From: SHZI01 sp038214295
GTDB lineage: Bacteria > Pseudomonadota > Gammaproteobacteria > Steroidobacterales > GCA-2729495
Length of the DNA: 64,000 nucleotides
Direction: 5' to 3'
Assembly: GCA_038214295.1 (NCBI GenBank)
Contig: JBBQSA010000015.1
Coordinates: 1-64,000 of the forward strand
The notes beneath the pieces were generated by a model. That model had not been told where the DNA came from. It searched no databases and was given only the letters and a program-made list of their open reading frames with translations. Positions 42,174 through 51,400 of the stretch are shown here, one piece after another (position 1 is the stretch's first letter; the number at the start of each line of letters is the position of its first letter). A program made the translations under genes and the position numbers.

Positions 42174-42914
42174 CTAGGCGGTGATGCGGCGCCGCAGGAC
42201 ACCTGCCAGGCCGAGAGCGGAACCGAACAGCCAGGCGGCGGCCGGGACCGGAACCACCTGCACGTCCATGCGCACCTGCTCGACAGCCCAGCCAGCCCGG
42301 GTCACCTGGATGGCGAAATTGTACTCGCCGAGGGCGTTGGGGTTGAAGCTGGTGAAGGCGCCGCCCGGTGCCGTCAGGAAGGGCGGGCTGCTGACAGCCA
42401 GGTAGCTGAACATCAGGTTCTCGGAACCCTGGGCGTTGGTGGCCAGGGGGGTCGTGGCCAGCAGGACGTTAGTGACGTTCACGACACCGAGGTTCACGGG
42501 GCCGTTGTCGAACGCAGGGTTGAAGTCGTAATAGAGGTTGATGTCGTAGTCCGTCAGCTTGACGCCTGCAGGCCCGGTGACATCGATGTAGTAGTTGAAG
42601 TTCCAGAGCGCGCCGGTGGTCGGGCTCTCGCCCGCACCGCCGGTGTTACTGCCGGGCGTGGCGAAGAAGGTGCCGAGGCCGTCGTTAGTAACGACGGGAT
42701 TGGAGTAGCGCTGGGTGGCGTTCATTGCCACCGTGATGATGTTGGCGCCGTCCTCGAACTGGGACGAGATCGCCACTGAACCGTTCGGAATGCCCGTGCC
42801 ACCAAAGTTGGCACCGGTCAGTGGCCCGAAGGTGTCGTAAAGAGGAGTGGCGCTGGCCAGGCCAGGCGCTACGGCAGCAACAGCCAGAGCTGCCAGTTTC
42901 AGAATCTGCTTCAT
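42174..42914 (-). CDS. VPLPA-CTERM exoprotein, third in cluster
   Basis: A 246-aa protein (ATG 42914) with a signal peptide (MKQILKLAALAVAAVAPGLA) and a body of strands with FNYYIDVTGPAGVKLTDYDI and an extended pair LYYDFNPAF. The end VVPVPAAAWLFGSALGLAGV, then LRRRITA, is nearly identical to that of the gene at 40494, in both protein and DNA, and the match continues through the terminator. A recent duplication of the 3' end is likely. Confidence 0.85.
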   Translation of the reverse strand: MKQILKLAALAVAAVAPGLASATPLYDTFGPLTGANFGGTGIPNGSVAISSQFEDGANIITVAMNATQRYSNPVVTNDGLGTFFATPGSNTGGAGESPTTGALWNFNYYIDVTGPAGVKLTDYDINLYYDFNPAFDNGPVNLGVVNVTNVLLATTPLATNAQGSENLMFSYLAVSSPPFLTAPGGAFTSFNPNALGEYNFAIQVTRAGWAVEQVRMDVQVVPVPAAAWLFGSALGLAGVLRRRITA

Positions 42915-43107
42915 TGTTTTTCCCACCCGTGAAGTCGTTGATTTATTAATTCTTGGAAAGAACCTTAACAGGTACTTGCCGCGCTCACCAAACAATTTTC
43001 TACACGCCGGCTTATGTCAAAGCCAGCACGCCCGGGCTGGGACGGGCCGATGCAACCTGTTGAATAAGTTGAATTCCCGGATCGACCTCGGCTGGCGGTC
43101 AAGCGGG

Positions 43108-44247
43108 CTAGCCCCCGGTCGGCAGCCGCCGCCGCTCGATCCCCGCAGACCGGACCACCGGCGCCGCCGTCACGGCCCAGTTAATCGGCTCCTGCCGCCG
43201 GGCCGGCGAGGGAATCGAGTAGGCCACCCGCCCCCGGTTCTTCCGCAGCGTCTCGCAGTCCAGGCGCCAGCCGCGGCGTTCCCACTCCAGCAGCCGCTGG
43301 CGGTAGCTCACGATCACGTCGTCGGCGGGCACGATGAACTCGCCCAGCGCATCCGTCGACGGAATCTGCGGGTCCAGCTTCTCGATCACGATGCGGTCCT
43401 CCTCCACGGCGACCGCCATGCGCTTCAGGAAGTTTTCGTCGTACTTCTCCTCGAGCATGCAGTTCCGCTGCATCACCAGGAAGATCTCCAGGTCTGCCTC
43501 GTCGCGGGGCACGGCGTAGAGGTAGATGTGCATGTGGTTGGTCGGGCTGAAGTTCACCCGGGTCCAGGTGGATGCGGTCCCGTGGTAGCCGGAGCCCGAT
43601 TCGTTGCGGCCCTCCGGCTGCAGCTTCTTCATGTCCTTGTCGGGCAGCTCCGGGGAATAGAAAACCACCATGGCACCTGCGCCCCAGTCGGACTCCTGCA
43701 CGTTGAGCTTCGGCACCTCGTAGTTGGTGCTCTTGCCCGCCATGCCGAAGCCCGCGTGCACGTACTCGATGTGCGACGGGTCGGACTGGTTCTCCACGAG
43801 CCGCACGTAGTTCGTCTGCCAGCGGTAGCGCATGAACAGGCTGCGCCAGCCCGGCTGGCCGTATTCGTTGTTCGGCAGGATCGTGGGCCGCTCGCTCTCC
43901 GGCAGGTCGCCGAGAAACACGAACACGAGGCCGTAACGCTCCTCGACGGGGTACGCGTCGATCCGGGCCCGGGGCGGGACCTTTGCGAGGGACCCCAGCG
44001 ACGGAATGCGCTCGCACTCTCCGGTGCCGTTGAACTTCCAGCCGTGGTAGGGGCACTGGATGCAGTCGCCCACCACCTTGCCGTCGCCGAGGGACCCGCC
44101 CCGGTGGGTGCAGGTGTTGTGGGCACAGCGGGCCCGGCCCTCACTGTCGCGCCAGAGCACGAACCAGAGGCCCAGCATCTGGACCTTGAGCGGCTTGTCA
44201 GTGAGGTTGCTGCTCTCTTCCGCCGGATACCAGAAGTTCATGAACAT
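43108..44247 (-). CDS. Rieske non-heme iron oxygenase, catalytic subunit
   Basis: A 379-aa protein starting MFMNFWYPAEESSNL (AGGAGG site 10 bases upstream). Rieske ligands: NTCTHRGGSL and QCPYHGWKF. Mononuclear iron ligands: SDPSHIEYVHAGF (Asp-His-His). It is close to the gene at 18610 in layout. It is the last gene of a five-gene unit with a receptor, a permease and a peptidase, so its substrate is probably whatever that unit imports and splits. The reductase partner is not in the window. Confidence 0.9.
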   Translation of the reverse strand: MFMNFWYPAEESSNLTDKPLKVQMLGLWFVLWRDSEGRARCAHNTCTHRGGSLGDGKVVGDCIQCPYHGWKFNGTGECERIPSLGSLAKVPPRARIDAYPVEERYGLVFVFLGDLPESERPTILPNNEYGQPGWRSLFMRYRWQTNYVRLVENQSDPSHIEYVHAGFGMAGKSTNYEVPKLNVQESDWGAGAMVVFYSPELPDKDMKKLQPEGRNESGSGYHGTASTWTRVNFSPTNHMHIYLYAVPRDEADLEIFLVMQRNCMLEEKYDENFLKRMAVAVEEDRIVIEKLDPQIPSTDALGEFIVPADDVIVSYRQRLLEWERRGWRLDCETLRKNRGRVAYSIPSPARRQEPINWAVTAAPVVRSAGIERRRLPTGG

Positions 44248-44270
44248 GGGCGCGTCCTCCTCGGGTGATC

Positions 44271-45659
44271 TTACTCCGCCACTTTCCGGATGAGGCGGTA
44301 CCAGAACTCCAGGCTCTGGTTGAAGGCAGCCACGCGGATCCGTTCGTTGGGCGCGTGGGAACGGTCGTCATCGGGATCCTCGGCCACCGCGCCGATGCCG
44401 TAGGTGGGAATACCGGCATTCCGGGTGAACAGGCCGTCGGTGGCGCCGGGACTCATCTCGGGGAGTAGCGGGACGCCGGGCCAGAATTCGGCGGCGAGGG
44501 CCGCGACCGGGCCGAGCACGGCGGGATCCAGTGGTGACGCTGGACCAATCAATGCGGGCGCGAGCGGCGCGACGCTAACCCCGTCGTCCCGGACCAGCTT
44601 GCGCAATACCGCTTCGACCTCGGCGGGTGATGACTCGGGGAGAATGCGGCAGTTCACGACAGCCCGGGCGCGCTCTGGCAGGGCGTTCTCGGCGCTGCCG
44701 CCCTGCAGCTCCGTCGCGACGCAGGTCGTGCGCAGCATGGCATTGAGGTACGGGGAAGCCTCGACCGTCGTCACCGCCGGGTCATCGAGGCGGCCAGCAC
44801 CGAGGGCCAGGGCGCCGGGCCGCAGTTCAGCCGGGGCCAGCGGCGCCCAGCGCTCGAAGTGCGTCCGCGTGGTCTCGTTGAGGGCCCGCGGAAAGCGCCA
44901 GGTTTCAACGCGCTGGAGGGCGCGCGCCAGCTTGTAAATCGCGTTGTCCGCCACGGGACGGGAACTGTGCCCTCCGGCAGCGGACGCCTCGAGAGCGAAG
45001 CTGGCGTAGACCTTCTCCGCCGTCTGCACGACGAAGGACTCGGGAATGCCCTCCGGCGTCAGGTCCACGTAGCCCGCGTCCGTGTTCAGAGCGACGGCAG
45101 CATCAAGCAGGGGCCGGTGCTCGGCCAGCAGCCAGGCCAGGTTGGCGCCCGTGGTTTCCTCGTCCGCGGTCAACAGCAGGATCACGTCCCGCTGCGGGCG
45201 GAACCCTTCCGCCTTCAGGCGGATGAAGTTGGCCACCAGCCGGGCCGCAGCGTCCTTCAGGTCCCGGGTGCCGCGTCCATAGTAGTAACCGTCCTTTTCG
45301 ATGAGCTGCAGCGGGTTGGTGTCCCAGCCGACGGGCGACGCGGACACGGTGTCCAGGTGTGCCATGAGCAAGACAGGCTGCCCGGCCGGCCGGTCGCTGC
45401 GGTAACGGGCGATCAGGTTGCCGTCGCCGGCGCCCAGCCCGAGCACCTGGATATCACTGTCCGGAAACCGGGCCCGCTTCAGCATCGCGGCGAGGCGTTC
45501 GGCCAGCTCCCGGGTACGGCCGGTCGTGCCCGCCGCCGATGAATCGACAGCGACGAGCTCCACGAGGATGTCGCGGGCGAGTTCCTCGGTGGCAGTCAGC
45601 GCGGATGCACTGGCCCACACGAGCAACAGGCACAGGGCACTAGCGAGCCGGCATGCCAT
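44271..45659 (-). CDS. M20-family zinc metallopeptidase (carboxypeptidase/deacylase)
   Basis: The 462-aa enzyme starts at the ATG at 45659 with a signal peptide (MACRLASALCLLLVWASASA). M20 zinc ligands are recognisable: MAHLDTV, RGTRDLKD, LTADEETTG and SHAPNERI, around a dimerisation insert. The family removes amino acids or splits amide-linked amino acids. It overlaps the permease stop by 20 bp and precedes the Rieske gene by 23 bp. A periplasmic deacylase that releases an amino acid for the permease is a sensible reading. Confidence 0.87.
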   Translation of the reverse strand: MACRLASALCLLLVWASASALTATEELARDILVELVAVDSSAAGTTGRTRELAERLAAMLKRARFPDSDIQVLGLGAGDGNLIARYRSDRPAGQPVLLMAHLDTVSASPVGWDTNPLQLIEKDGYYYGRGTRDLKDAAARLVANFIRLKAEGFRPQRDVILLLTADEETTGANLAWLLAEHRPLLDAAVALNTDAGYVDLTPEGIPESFVVQTAEKVYASFALEASAAGGHSSRPVADNAIYKLARALQRVETWRFPRALNETTRTHFERWAPLAPAELRPGALALGAGRLDDPAVTTVEASPYLNAMLRTTCVATELQGGSAENALPERARAVVNCRILPESSPAEVEAVLRKLVRDDGVSVAPLAPALIGPASPLDPAVLGPVAALAAEFWPGVPLLPEMSPGATDGLFTRNAGIPTYGIGAVAEDPDDDRSHAPNERIRVAAFNQSLEFWYRLIRKVAE

Positions 45660-46935
45660 TGCGCAGTCCCAGGTAGAGCGGCAGCCCGAGCGCACAGACC
45701 ACGGCCAGGTAGGCCTGCTGCTGCAGATCCGACGCGAGGACTGCCCAGGCGCAGAAGCTGGCCGCCAGCACCGCGACTACCCGTGGCGCGACGTTCGTCG
45801 TCGCGCGCCACAGGGCCGCACAGCAGTAGGCGTAAATCACGAGGTAGAGCAGTGTGGCCAGGTTGATGAGGATCGTGAACTGGCCGGCCAGTGTCGGGGC
45901 CAGCGAACTCAGGATCACGATCAGCGACATCAGCCCGGCCACGATCAGCAGGTTCCGGCGCGGCGGACCGTCGGCACTCTCGCGGAAGAAGCGGGGGAAC
46001 ACCCCCGACTCCGCGCCGCTGCGGGCCACCTCCGCCGTCACAAGCAACCAGCCGGACAGGGTGCCGGTCGCCTTCAGGACGGCACACCCGGCCACGAGGG
46101 CCGCCGCCCCAGCCCCGATGAAGCGGGCCGCGGCGTCCGCGAAGGGCGCGCTCGACGCGGCCAGGGTTGCAGCGGGCAACAGTCCGCTGATCGCCACCGA
46201 GGCCGCGAGGTAGACGAAGGCCGCGAGGGCAACCCCGCCCAGCGTGGCGAGCGGCACGTCCCGCACGGGATCACGCACCACTGCCGCCGCGACCGACGCG
46301 CTCTCCAGCCCCACGAAGGCCCAGAAGATCAGGCCGAAGGTGGCCGGCACGACGGCGGCATCCGGCCGCCCGCTGACGTTCCAGGAGTCCTTGAACAGGA
46401 CGGGGTCGAAGGCGAACCAGCCGAGCACCGCCACGCCGAGCACCGGTAGCAGGCCGATCAGCAGGGTGCCACCCTCGAAGTCAGTGACGCGCCGGGCGCC
46501 GAGGAAATTGACGATCACCATCACCCAGATCACGGCCAGCGTGCAGGCGCCCGCCGCCAGGGTGCCCTTCAGCATGGGAAAGAAGACGGAGAGGTAGCCC
46601 GTGGCGGCCACGGCGATGGCCACGTTGCCCACCCAGCCGCCCACCCAGTAAAGCAGGCTCGCGTGGAAACCGAAGAAGCGGCCGAGCCCGTCCCGCACCT
46701 GGCGCACCATGCCGACACTGTCCGGGCGAAGACTGATCAGCATCACGAAGACGCCTGCCAGCAGGAAGGCCCCGAGGCCGGACACGACCCAGCCAATGAC
46801 GCTGACCGAGCCGAAGGCGCCCAGCGTGGCCGGCAACAGGTAGACGCCCGAGCCGATCATGTTGCCGGCCACGAGGAAGGTGGCCCGCAGCGGGCCGATG
46901 CTCCCGGCCCTGTTCAGCGGCTCGACATTCCGCAA
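45640..46935 (-). CDS. APC-family amino-acid permease
   Basis: A 431-aa protein with about twelve membrane helices and the APC pattern: LRATFLVAGNMIGSGVYLLP in TM1, GGWVGNVAIAVAATGYLSV and FGLIFWAFVGLESASVAAAV (TM6 region). No ATG is well placed near the front; the TTG at 46935 is the likely start, 21 bp after the receptor stop. It would take up or exchange an amino acid or amine with protons. Confidence 0.85.
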   Translation of the reverse strand: MRNVEPLNRAGSIGPLRATFLVAGNMIGSGVYLLPATLGAFGSVSVIGWVVSGLGAFLLAGVFVMLISLRPDSVGMVRQVRDGLGRFFGFHASLLYWVGGWVGNVAIAVAATGYLSVFFPMLKGTLAAGACTLAVIWVMVIVNFLGARRVTDFEGGTLLIGLLPVLGVAVLGWFAFDPVLFKDSWNVSGRPDAAVVPATFGLIFWAFVGLESASVAAAVVRDPVRDVPLATLGGVALAAFVYLAASVAISGLLPAATLAASSAPFADAAARFIGAGAAALVAGCAVLKATGTLSGWLLVTAEVARSGAESGVFPRFFRESADGPPRRNLLIVAGLMSLIVILSSLAPTLAGQFTILINLATLLYLVIYAYCCAALWRATTNVAPRVVAVLAASFCAWAVLASDLQQQAYLAVVCALGLPLYLGLRNGMPAR

Positions 46936-46956
46936 GGCCCCGGCGCGCTTCCGTGC

Positions 46957-49455
46957 CTAGAACTTCTGGCTGAACTTGAGAGCGAGCGTCCGGGGCGGCG
47001 CTACCACCGAGTAGGTCTGGGCCCCGCAGACCGCTTCCGGGCACTCTGCGTAGCGGCTGAACTCCGCGTACTCGTTGAACGCGTTGAGGATGGACAGCTC
47101 CAGCTGCCAGTCGTCCGTGCCGGCTCCGAACGACAGGTTGGTGAGCGTGTAGCTGGGCAGCTGCCCCACGACCCCGTTCTCGAAGGTGCGCAGGTCTGAC
47201 TGCCGCTCGCCCACGTAGACCACCGCGCCCTGCACGTGGGCCTCCAGCGGGCCCAGCGGGAACTGGTAGCGGGCCGTCAGGTTGCCCTTGAAGTCCGGCG
47301 TCACCGGCAGCTTGGCACCCTTGGGCGCCGCCGGCGCCTCGCTGCCGCCCCCGTCCAGCGGGCAGGGATTGGCGGACACCGCGGCACCGTTGAAGAGGTT
47401 GGCGCAATAGGGACCGCTCAGCTCGGCGTTGATCAGCGCCACGCCGGCCGAAATGCCAAGCCCGTCGGTGGCGGCCCAGTTCACGTCCATCTCGAGGCCG
47501 TCGATAGCGGCGTCGCCCGGGGTGTTGGTGACTTCCGTCAGGCCGTTCGGCCCGAGGATCGAGTACTGGAAGTCCTGCCAGACCTGGTGGAAGACCGCGC
47601 CGTTGAAGCGCACCCGGTCGTCGAACCAGGTGGTCTTCCAGCCCAGCTCGTAGTTGGTGAGGAAGTCCGGCTTGTAGGGGGGAATCGTGCCGCGGCGGTT
47701 GATGCCTCCCGGCCGGAAGCCCTCCGAGTAGGTGGCGTAAACCAGCGCATCAGGGGTGAGCTTGTAGGCGAGGTTGAGCTTGTAGATGGCATCCGTGTCG
47801 CTGGTGTCGGCGTCCAGGTTCTTGCAGGGCGCGCCCTGGAAGTCCGGCAGGTCAGCGCCCGGCGCGCCGGTATCCCGGCCATCGCCGTACCGGTCGTCGC
47901 ACAGGGCTTCACCGCTGTTGCCACTGTTGCTGTAGCCCTGGCCGAAGCCGAAGAAACCTACCAGCGAGTTCTCCGCCTTGAAGAAGCGGGCGCCAACGGT
48001 GCCTGTTAGCTTTGCCGTGATGTCGTAGTAGAGCTCGCCAAAGAGGGCGTAGTCCTTGTCGACCCGGTCCTGCTTCGTGAGCCAGAGGGTGTCGGGGCGG
48101 CCCGCGACCTCCAGCACTGCTGCCAGGTCGTTGATCTTGTAATTCTGCTCGATACCGTGCGTCTGGCGCTGCCAGAAGGCGCCGACGATGGCCCGGAGCC
48201 GCTTGTCCTGGGGCGAGGAGAAGCGCAGCTCCTGGCTGTACTTCCTGTAGTGGTCCGACGAGAGCACGTACTGGGAGAAGTCGATGGCTTCGTTGGCGTC
48301 GTTGTAGAAGTAGCTGCTGAAGTTGGCGCCATCGGCCAGGTAAGCGACGTCGTACCAGTAGGAGTAGTCCGCGTAGTCGAAGTCGAAGTTCACGTCCCGG
48401 TCCAGGTAGGAGCCGGTGTAGACCATGTCGAAACTGCCGACCCGGCCCTCGACCGTGAGCGCCGCCTGCAGCCACTTGTCATCCGAGCCCTCCGGGAAGC
48501 CGTGGCCCACCTTGTACTTGCCGAGCGTGTTGTCGGCGCCGAAGGAGCCGTCGGCCGTCTGCTTCTGGGCCATGAGCGTCGGGGTCACGGTCCAGCTGTC
48601 ATTGAGATCGATGCGGAGCGCGGCGCGGGCGCCGTAGGTGTCGACGCCGTTGTAGTTGTCCTCGACGCGGGCGGCGTTGTCGGTGGTGATGCCGTCCGGC
48701 GGCACCGTGATGAGCGTGCTCGGGAAGGTGCGCTGGAAACGGACGTTGTCGATGTAACCCCCGTCCCGCTTCGCCCAGCCGACGAGACGGATCGCCGCGC
48801 TGTCCGTCAGGGGCACATTCACGAAGCCCTCCGCCAGGTAACCCGCGTCGCCGCCGTCGATGACATTGCCCTCGACACCGTAGCCGGCGGCGAAGCCCGA
48901 GGGATCCGGCTTGTTGGTGATGATCTTGACCGTGCCGGCCTCGGAACTGGCTCCGTACAGCGTGCCCTGTGGACCCGCCAGCGCCTCGACGCGGGCGATG
49001 TCGTAGAGGTGCACGTCCAGCGCGCCCTGGATCGTGGTGATGGGCTGCTCGTCCAGGTAGGTGCCGATTAGCGGCTGGGAGCCCGAGTGGTTTGCGTCCG
49101 CGTCGCCGGCGCTCGCCACGCCGCGCATGTAGATCTGGGCAAAGCCCGGGCGGACGTTGATGAAGGAGACGCTGGGCAGCAGGTTGGCGTAGTCGTCGAA
49201 GCTCTCGACCTTGAGCTGGTCCAGCTTCTCGGTGCCGAAGGCCTGCACGCTGATCGGCACGTTCTGCAGGCTTTCCGCCCGCTTCTGCGCCGTGACGATC
49301 ACCTCGTCGAGTTTGCCGCCGGTCTGCTGGGCCACTGCGTGGCCGGGCGCGTAGCCGGCCAGCAACAAGGGCGCGAGCGTCATGAGCCGGACGGCGCGCG
49401 GTGGAACGGGGGCTGCAACAGCCCGGTGCAACTTCCGCCGGCGACTCCGCGTCAT
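46957..49455 (-). CDS. TonB-dependent outer-membrane receptor
   Basis: The 832-aa receptor starts at the ATG at 49455 with a GGAGGG site and a long signal region (to AVAQ). LDEVIVTAQKRAESLQNVP is the TonB box and plug start, followed by YMRGVASAGDADANHSGS, LAGPQGTLYGASSEAGTVKI, and a barrel ending VAPPRTLALKFSQKF. The plan is that of receptors found in catabolic loci of environmental gammaproteobacteria. It follows the sulfotransferase gene by 34 bp and precedes the permease by 21 bp. Confidence 0.95.
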   Translation of the reverse strand: MTRSRRRKLHRAVAAPVPPRAVRLMTLAPLLLAGYAPGHAVAQQTGGKLDEVIVTAQKRAESLQNVPISVQAFGTEKLDQLKVESFDDYANLLPSVSFINVRPGFAQIYMRGVASAGDADANHSGSQPLIGTYLDEQPITTIQGALDVHLYDIARVEALAGPQGTLYGASSEAGTVKIITNKPDPSGFAAGYGVEGNVIDGGDAGYLAEGFVNVPLTDSAAIRLVGWAKRDGGYIDNVRFQRTFPSTLITVPPDGITTDNAARVEDNYNGVDTYGARAALRIDLNDSWTVTPTLMAQKQTADGSFGADNTLGKYKVGHGFPEGSDDKWLQAALTVEGRVGSFDMVYTGSYLDRDVNFDFDYADYSYWYDVAYLADGANFSSYFYNDANEAIDFSQYVLSSDHYRKYSQELRFSSPQDKRLRAIVGAFWQRQTHGIEQNYKINDLAAVLEVAGRPDTLWLTKQDRVDKDYALFGELYYDITAKLTGTVGARFFKAENSLVGFFGFGQGYSNSGNSGEALCDDRYGDGRDTGAPGADLPDFQGAPCKNLDADTSDTDAIYKLNLAYKLTPDALVYATYSEGFRPGGINRRGTIPPYKPDFLTNYELGWKTTWFDDRVRFNGAVFHQVWQDFQYSILGPNGLTEVTNTPGDAAIDGLEMDVNWAATDGLGISAGVALINAELSGPYCANLFNGAAVSANPCPLDGGGSEAPAAPKGAKLPVTPDFKGNLTARYQFPLGPLEAHVQGAVVYVGERQSDLRTFENGVVGQLPSYTLTNLSFGAGTDDWQLELSILNAFNEYAEFSRYAECPEAVCGAQTYSVVAPPRTLALKFSQKF

Positions 49456-49489
49456 TGGCAAGCCCTCCCCCCGAAGTTGGTCGATTCTG

Positions 49490-51325
49490 TCAGAAGTCAG
49501 GCGCCGCCGGATAGGCCTCGAGCACCGGCCCCAGGGCCGCCCGCAGGGGCCCGAGCCAGGCGGCATAGCCGCGCCAGGGTTCCAGGGCAGTCTTATATAT
49601 GGGCTGGCGGACCTGTTCGGAGCTGGCCGTGCGCACCGCCCGCTCGTTGCGGTGGAACTGGAGACAGGCCTCGTCGAAGGGCAGGCCGCAGAAGCCGAGC
49701 AGCCGGCGGACTTCGGCCTCCGTGTCCGCCACCAGTTGCTCGTAGATCACCCGGTGCACGCGGCCGGGCAGCACCGCGTCGAAGTGGGCCATCAGCTCCA
49801 CGTAGTTCCGGTAGTAGGCGCCGATCTCCGGGAGGCTGTAGGTGAAGTTCTGGCCCCGGGCGAAATGCTGCTTGAAGCCCGAGAAGCAGCAGCTCAGGGG
49901 GTGGCGGCGGGCATCGATGATCTTCGCGTTCGGCAGGACCAGGTGGATGAGGCCCACGTGGGCCCAGTTGTTCGGCAGCTTGTCGATAAAGAAGGGCGCG
50001 CCGGTCTTCCGCTGGATCCGGGTCTGCTCCAGGTACTGCTCGCCGAGGGCCCGGAGCTGGTCCGGCGTGAGATCAGCAAGGATTTCCGGGTACTTCGAGA
50101 CGTCATCCCGCCGGGCCTTGCCGCCCAGCTGACGCACGATGGACACCAGGTCGGGCAGCTCCATCGTGCCCTCCACCGCCGGGTGGCTGGCGAGGATCTG
50201 CTCGACCAGCGTGGAACCGGCCCGGGGCAGCCCCACGATGAAGACCGGGTCGGGCGCCGCGGTCCCGGTGCCGGAGCGGGCGGCGAAAAACGTTGGCGTG
50301 AACAGCTGCTTGCAGCGCCGGACGTAGCTGGCGGTCTCCTCCGGGTCGTAGCGCACGGCCGCGCGGCGCAGGCGGTTGCCCTCGGCGTAGTGCCGGAAGG
50401 ACCCGGCATGGTCCGCCGCGTCCTCCAGCGCCTTGCCGAGCGCGAATTCGAAATGCAGGCGGTCGTCGTCGCCGAGATCCGGGCGCGCGAGCTGGCCCCG
50501 CAGGGCTGCCACGTCCTCCGGGCTGAAGCGGAAGGTCTTCAGGTTGGCGAGGCTCCACCAGGCCTCGCCGAGCCCGGGCAGCAGCCCGATGCTCCGGCGG
50601 TAGGCGGCGATACTGTCCGGCTGCCGCCCGGCGGTCTTCAGGGCATGGCCGTAGCTCATCCAGATCTTCGGCTGCTGCGGGTACTCGGCCACGAGCCCCG
50701 CGTAGAGCTCGAGCGCCGCGGCGTACTCGCCGATGCTGCCGAGCACGGCGGCCTTCAGGTTGCGCAGGCTGGGGTTGCGGGGCTCCGCCTGCAACAGCAT
50801 TGCCAGCTGGGCCAGCGCCGGGGCCGGCTTGTTCTGCCGGTGCAGGACCAGCGCGTAGTTCTGCCGGGCCGCCGCAAAGCCGGGGGCCAACTCCAGGCAG
50901 CGAGCCAGCAGGTTCTCGGCATCGGCATAGCGCTGCAGGCGTCCCGCCACTTCGGCCAGCATGCGGATCGCGGGCACGTCCGTCGGGAACTCGCGCAGAT
51001 GCTCCCGGAGCTGCTGTTCCGCCACCGCGATCCGGCCATCGGAGAGCGCGGCGGCTGGCGCAAGGAGCCGGGGATCCCGGGTCGAGGCCTGGATATGGCG
51101 GGCGTAGGCGGCATCCGCTGCCGCCGTTTCGCCGAGCACGGTGTACTGGTCACCGAGTGCACGCCAGGCGTCCGCGAGCAGCGCCAGGGCGTCCGGCTGC
51201 CCCGGCAAGGCCTTCAGGATCTCGGCCGCCTGGCTGATGGCGAGCTTCGGGTCGGTAGCCAGGAGGTCACGCCCGTGGGCCAGGGCCACGCCGAGGGTGC
51301 CGATGGGCTCGCTGGCCGGGTTCAT
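49490..51325 (-). CDS. TPR-sulfotransferase fusion protein
   Basis: A 611-aa protein. Residues about 1-320 are TPR units (for example YADAENLLARCLELAPGFAA and YPQQPKIWMSYGHALKTAGR). Residues 345-600 are a sulfotransferase domain with the PAPS 5'-phosphosulfate loop DPVFIVGLPRAGSTLVEQIL and the RRHPLSCCFSGFKQHFA block that holds the 3'-phosphate site. Proteins of this design are often encoded beside TonB-dependent receptors, as here. First gene of the five-gene unit; 75 bp from the divergent Rieske gene. The acceptor is unknown. Confidence 0.9.
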   Translation of the reverse strand: MNPASEPIGTLGVALAHGRDLLATDPKLAISQAAEILKALPGQPDALALLADAWRALGDQYTVLGETAAADAAYARHIQASTRDPRLLAPAAALSDGRIAVAEQQLREHLREFPTDVPAIRMLAEVAGRLQRYADAENLLARCLELAPGFAAARQNYALVLHRQNKPAPALAQLAMLLQAEPRNPSLRNLKAAVLGSIGEYAAALELYAGLVAEYPQQPKIWMSYGHALKTAGRQPDSIAAYRRSIGLLPGLGEAWWSLANLKTFRFSPEDVAALRGQLARPDLGDDDRLHFEFALGKALEDAADHAGSFRHYAEGNRLRRAAVRYDPEETASYVRRCKQLFTPTFFAARSGTGTAAPDPVFIVGLPRAGSTLVEQILASHPAVEGTMELPDLVSIVRQLGGKARRDDVSKYPEILADLTPDQLRALGEQYLEQTRIQRKTGAPFFIDKLPNNWAHVGLIHLVLPNAKIIDARRHPLSCCFSGFKQHFARGQNFTYSLPEIGAYYRNYVELMAHFDAVLPGRVHRVIYEQLVADTEAEVRRLLGFCGLPFDEACLQFHRNERAVRTASSEQVRQPIYKTALEPWRGYAAWLGPLRAALGPVLEAYPAAPDF

Positions 51326-51400
51326 GCTGATCTGCGCCGCTTTGACACCGCGTCCGGCCCAATGAAAGACTCCCTCCCCTGCCTTGTCAAATCAGCGCCC

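Noticed and set aside
49382..51361. Long plus-strand frame continuous with the Rieske gene at 51401
   Set aside because: It lies opposite the sulfotransferase gene and has no recognisable domain; the Rieske similarity begins only after the ATG at 51401.
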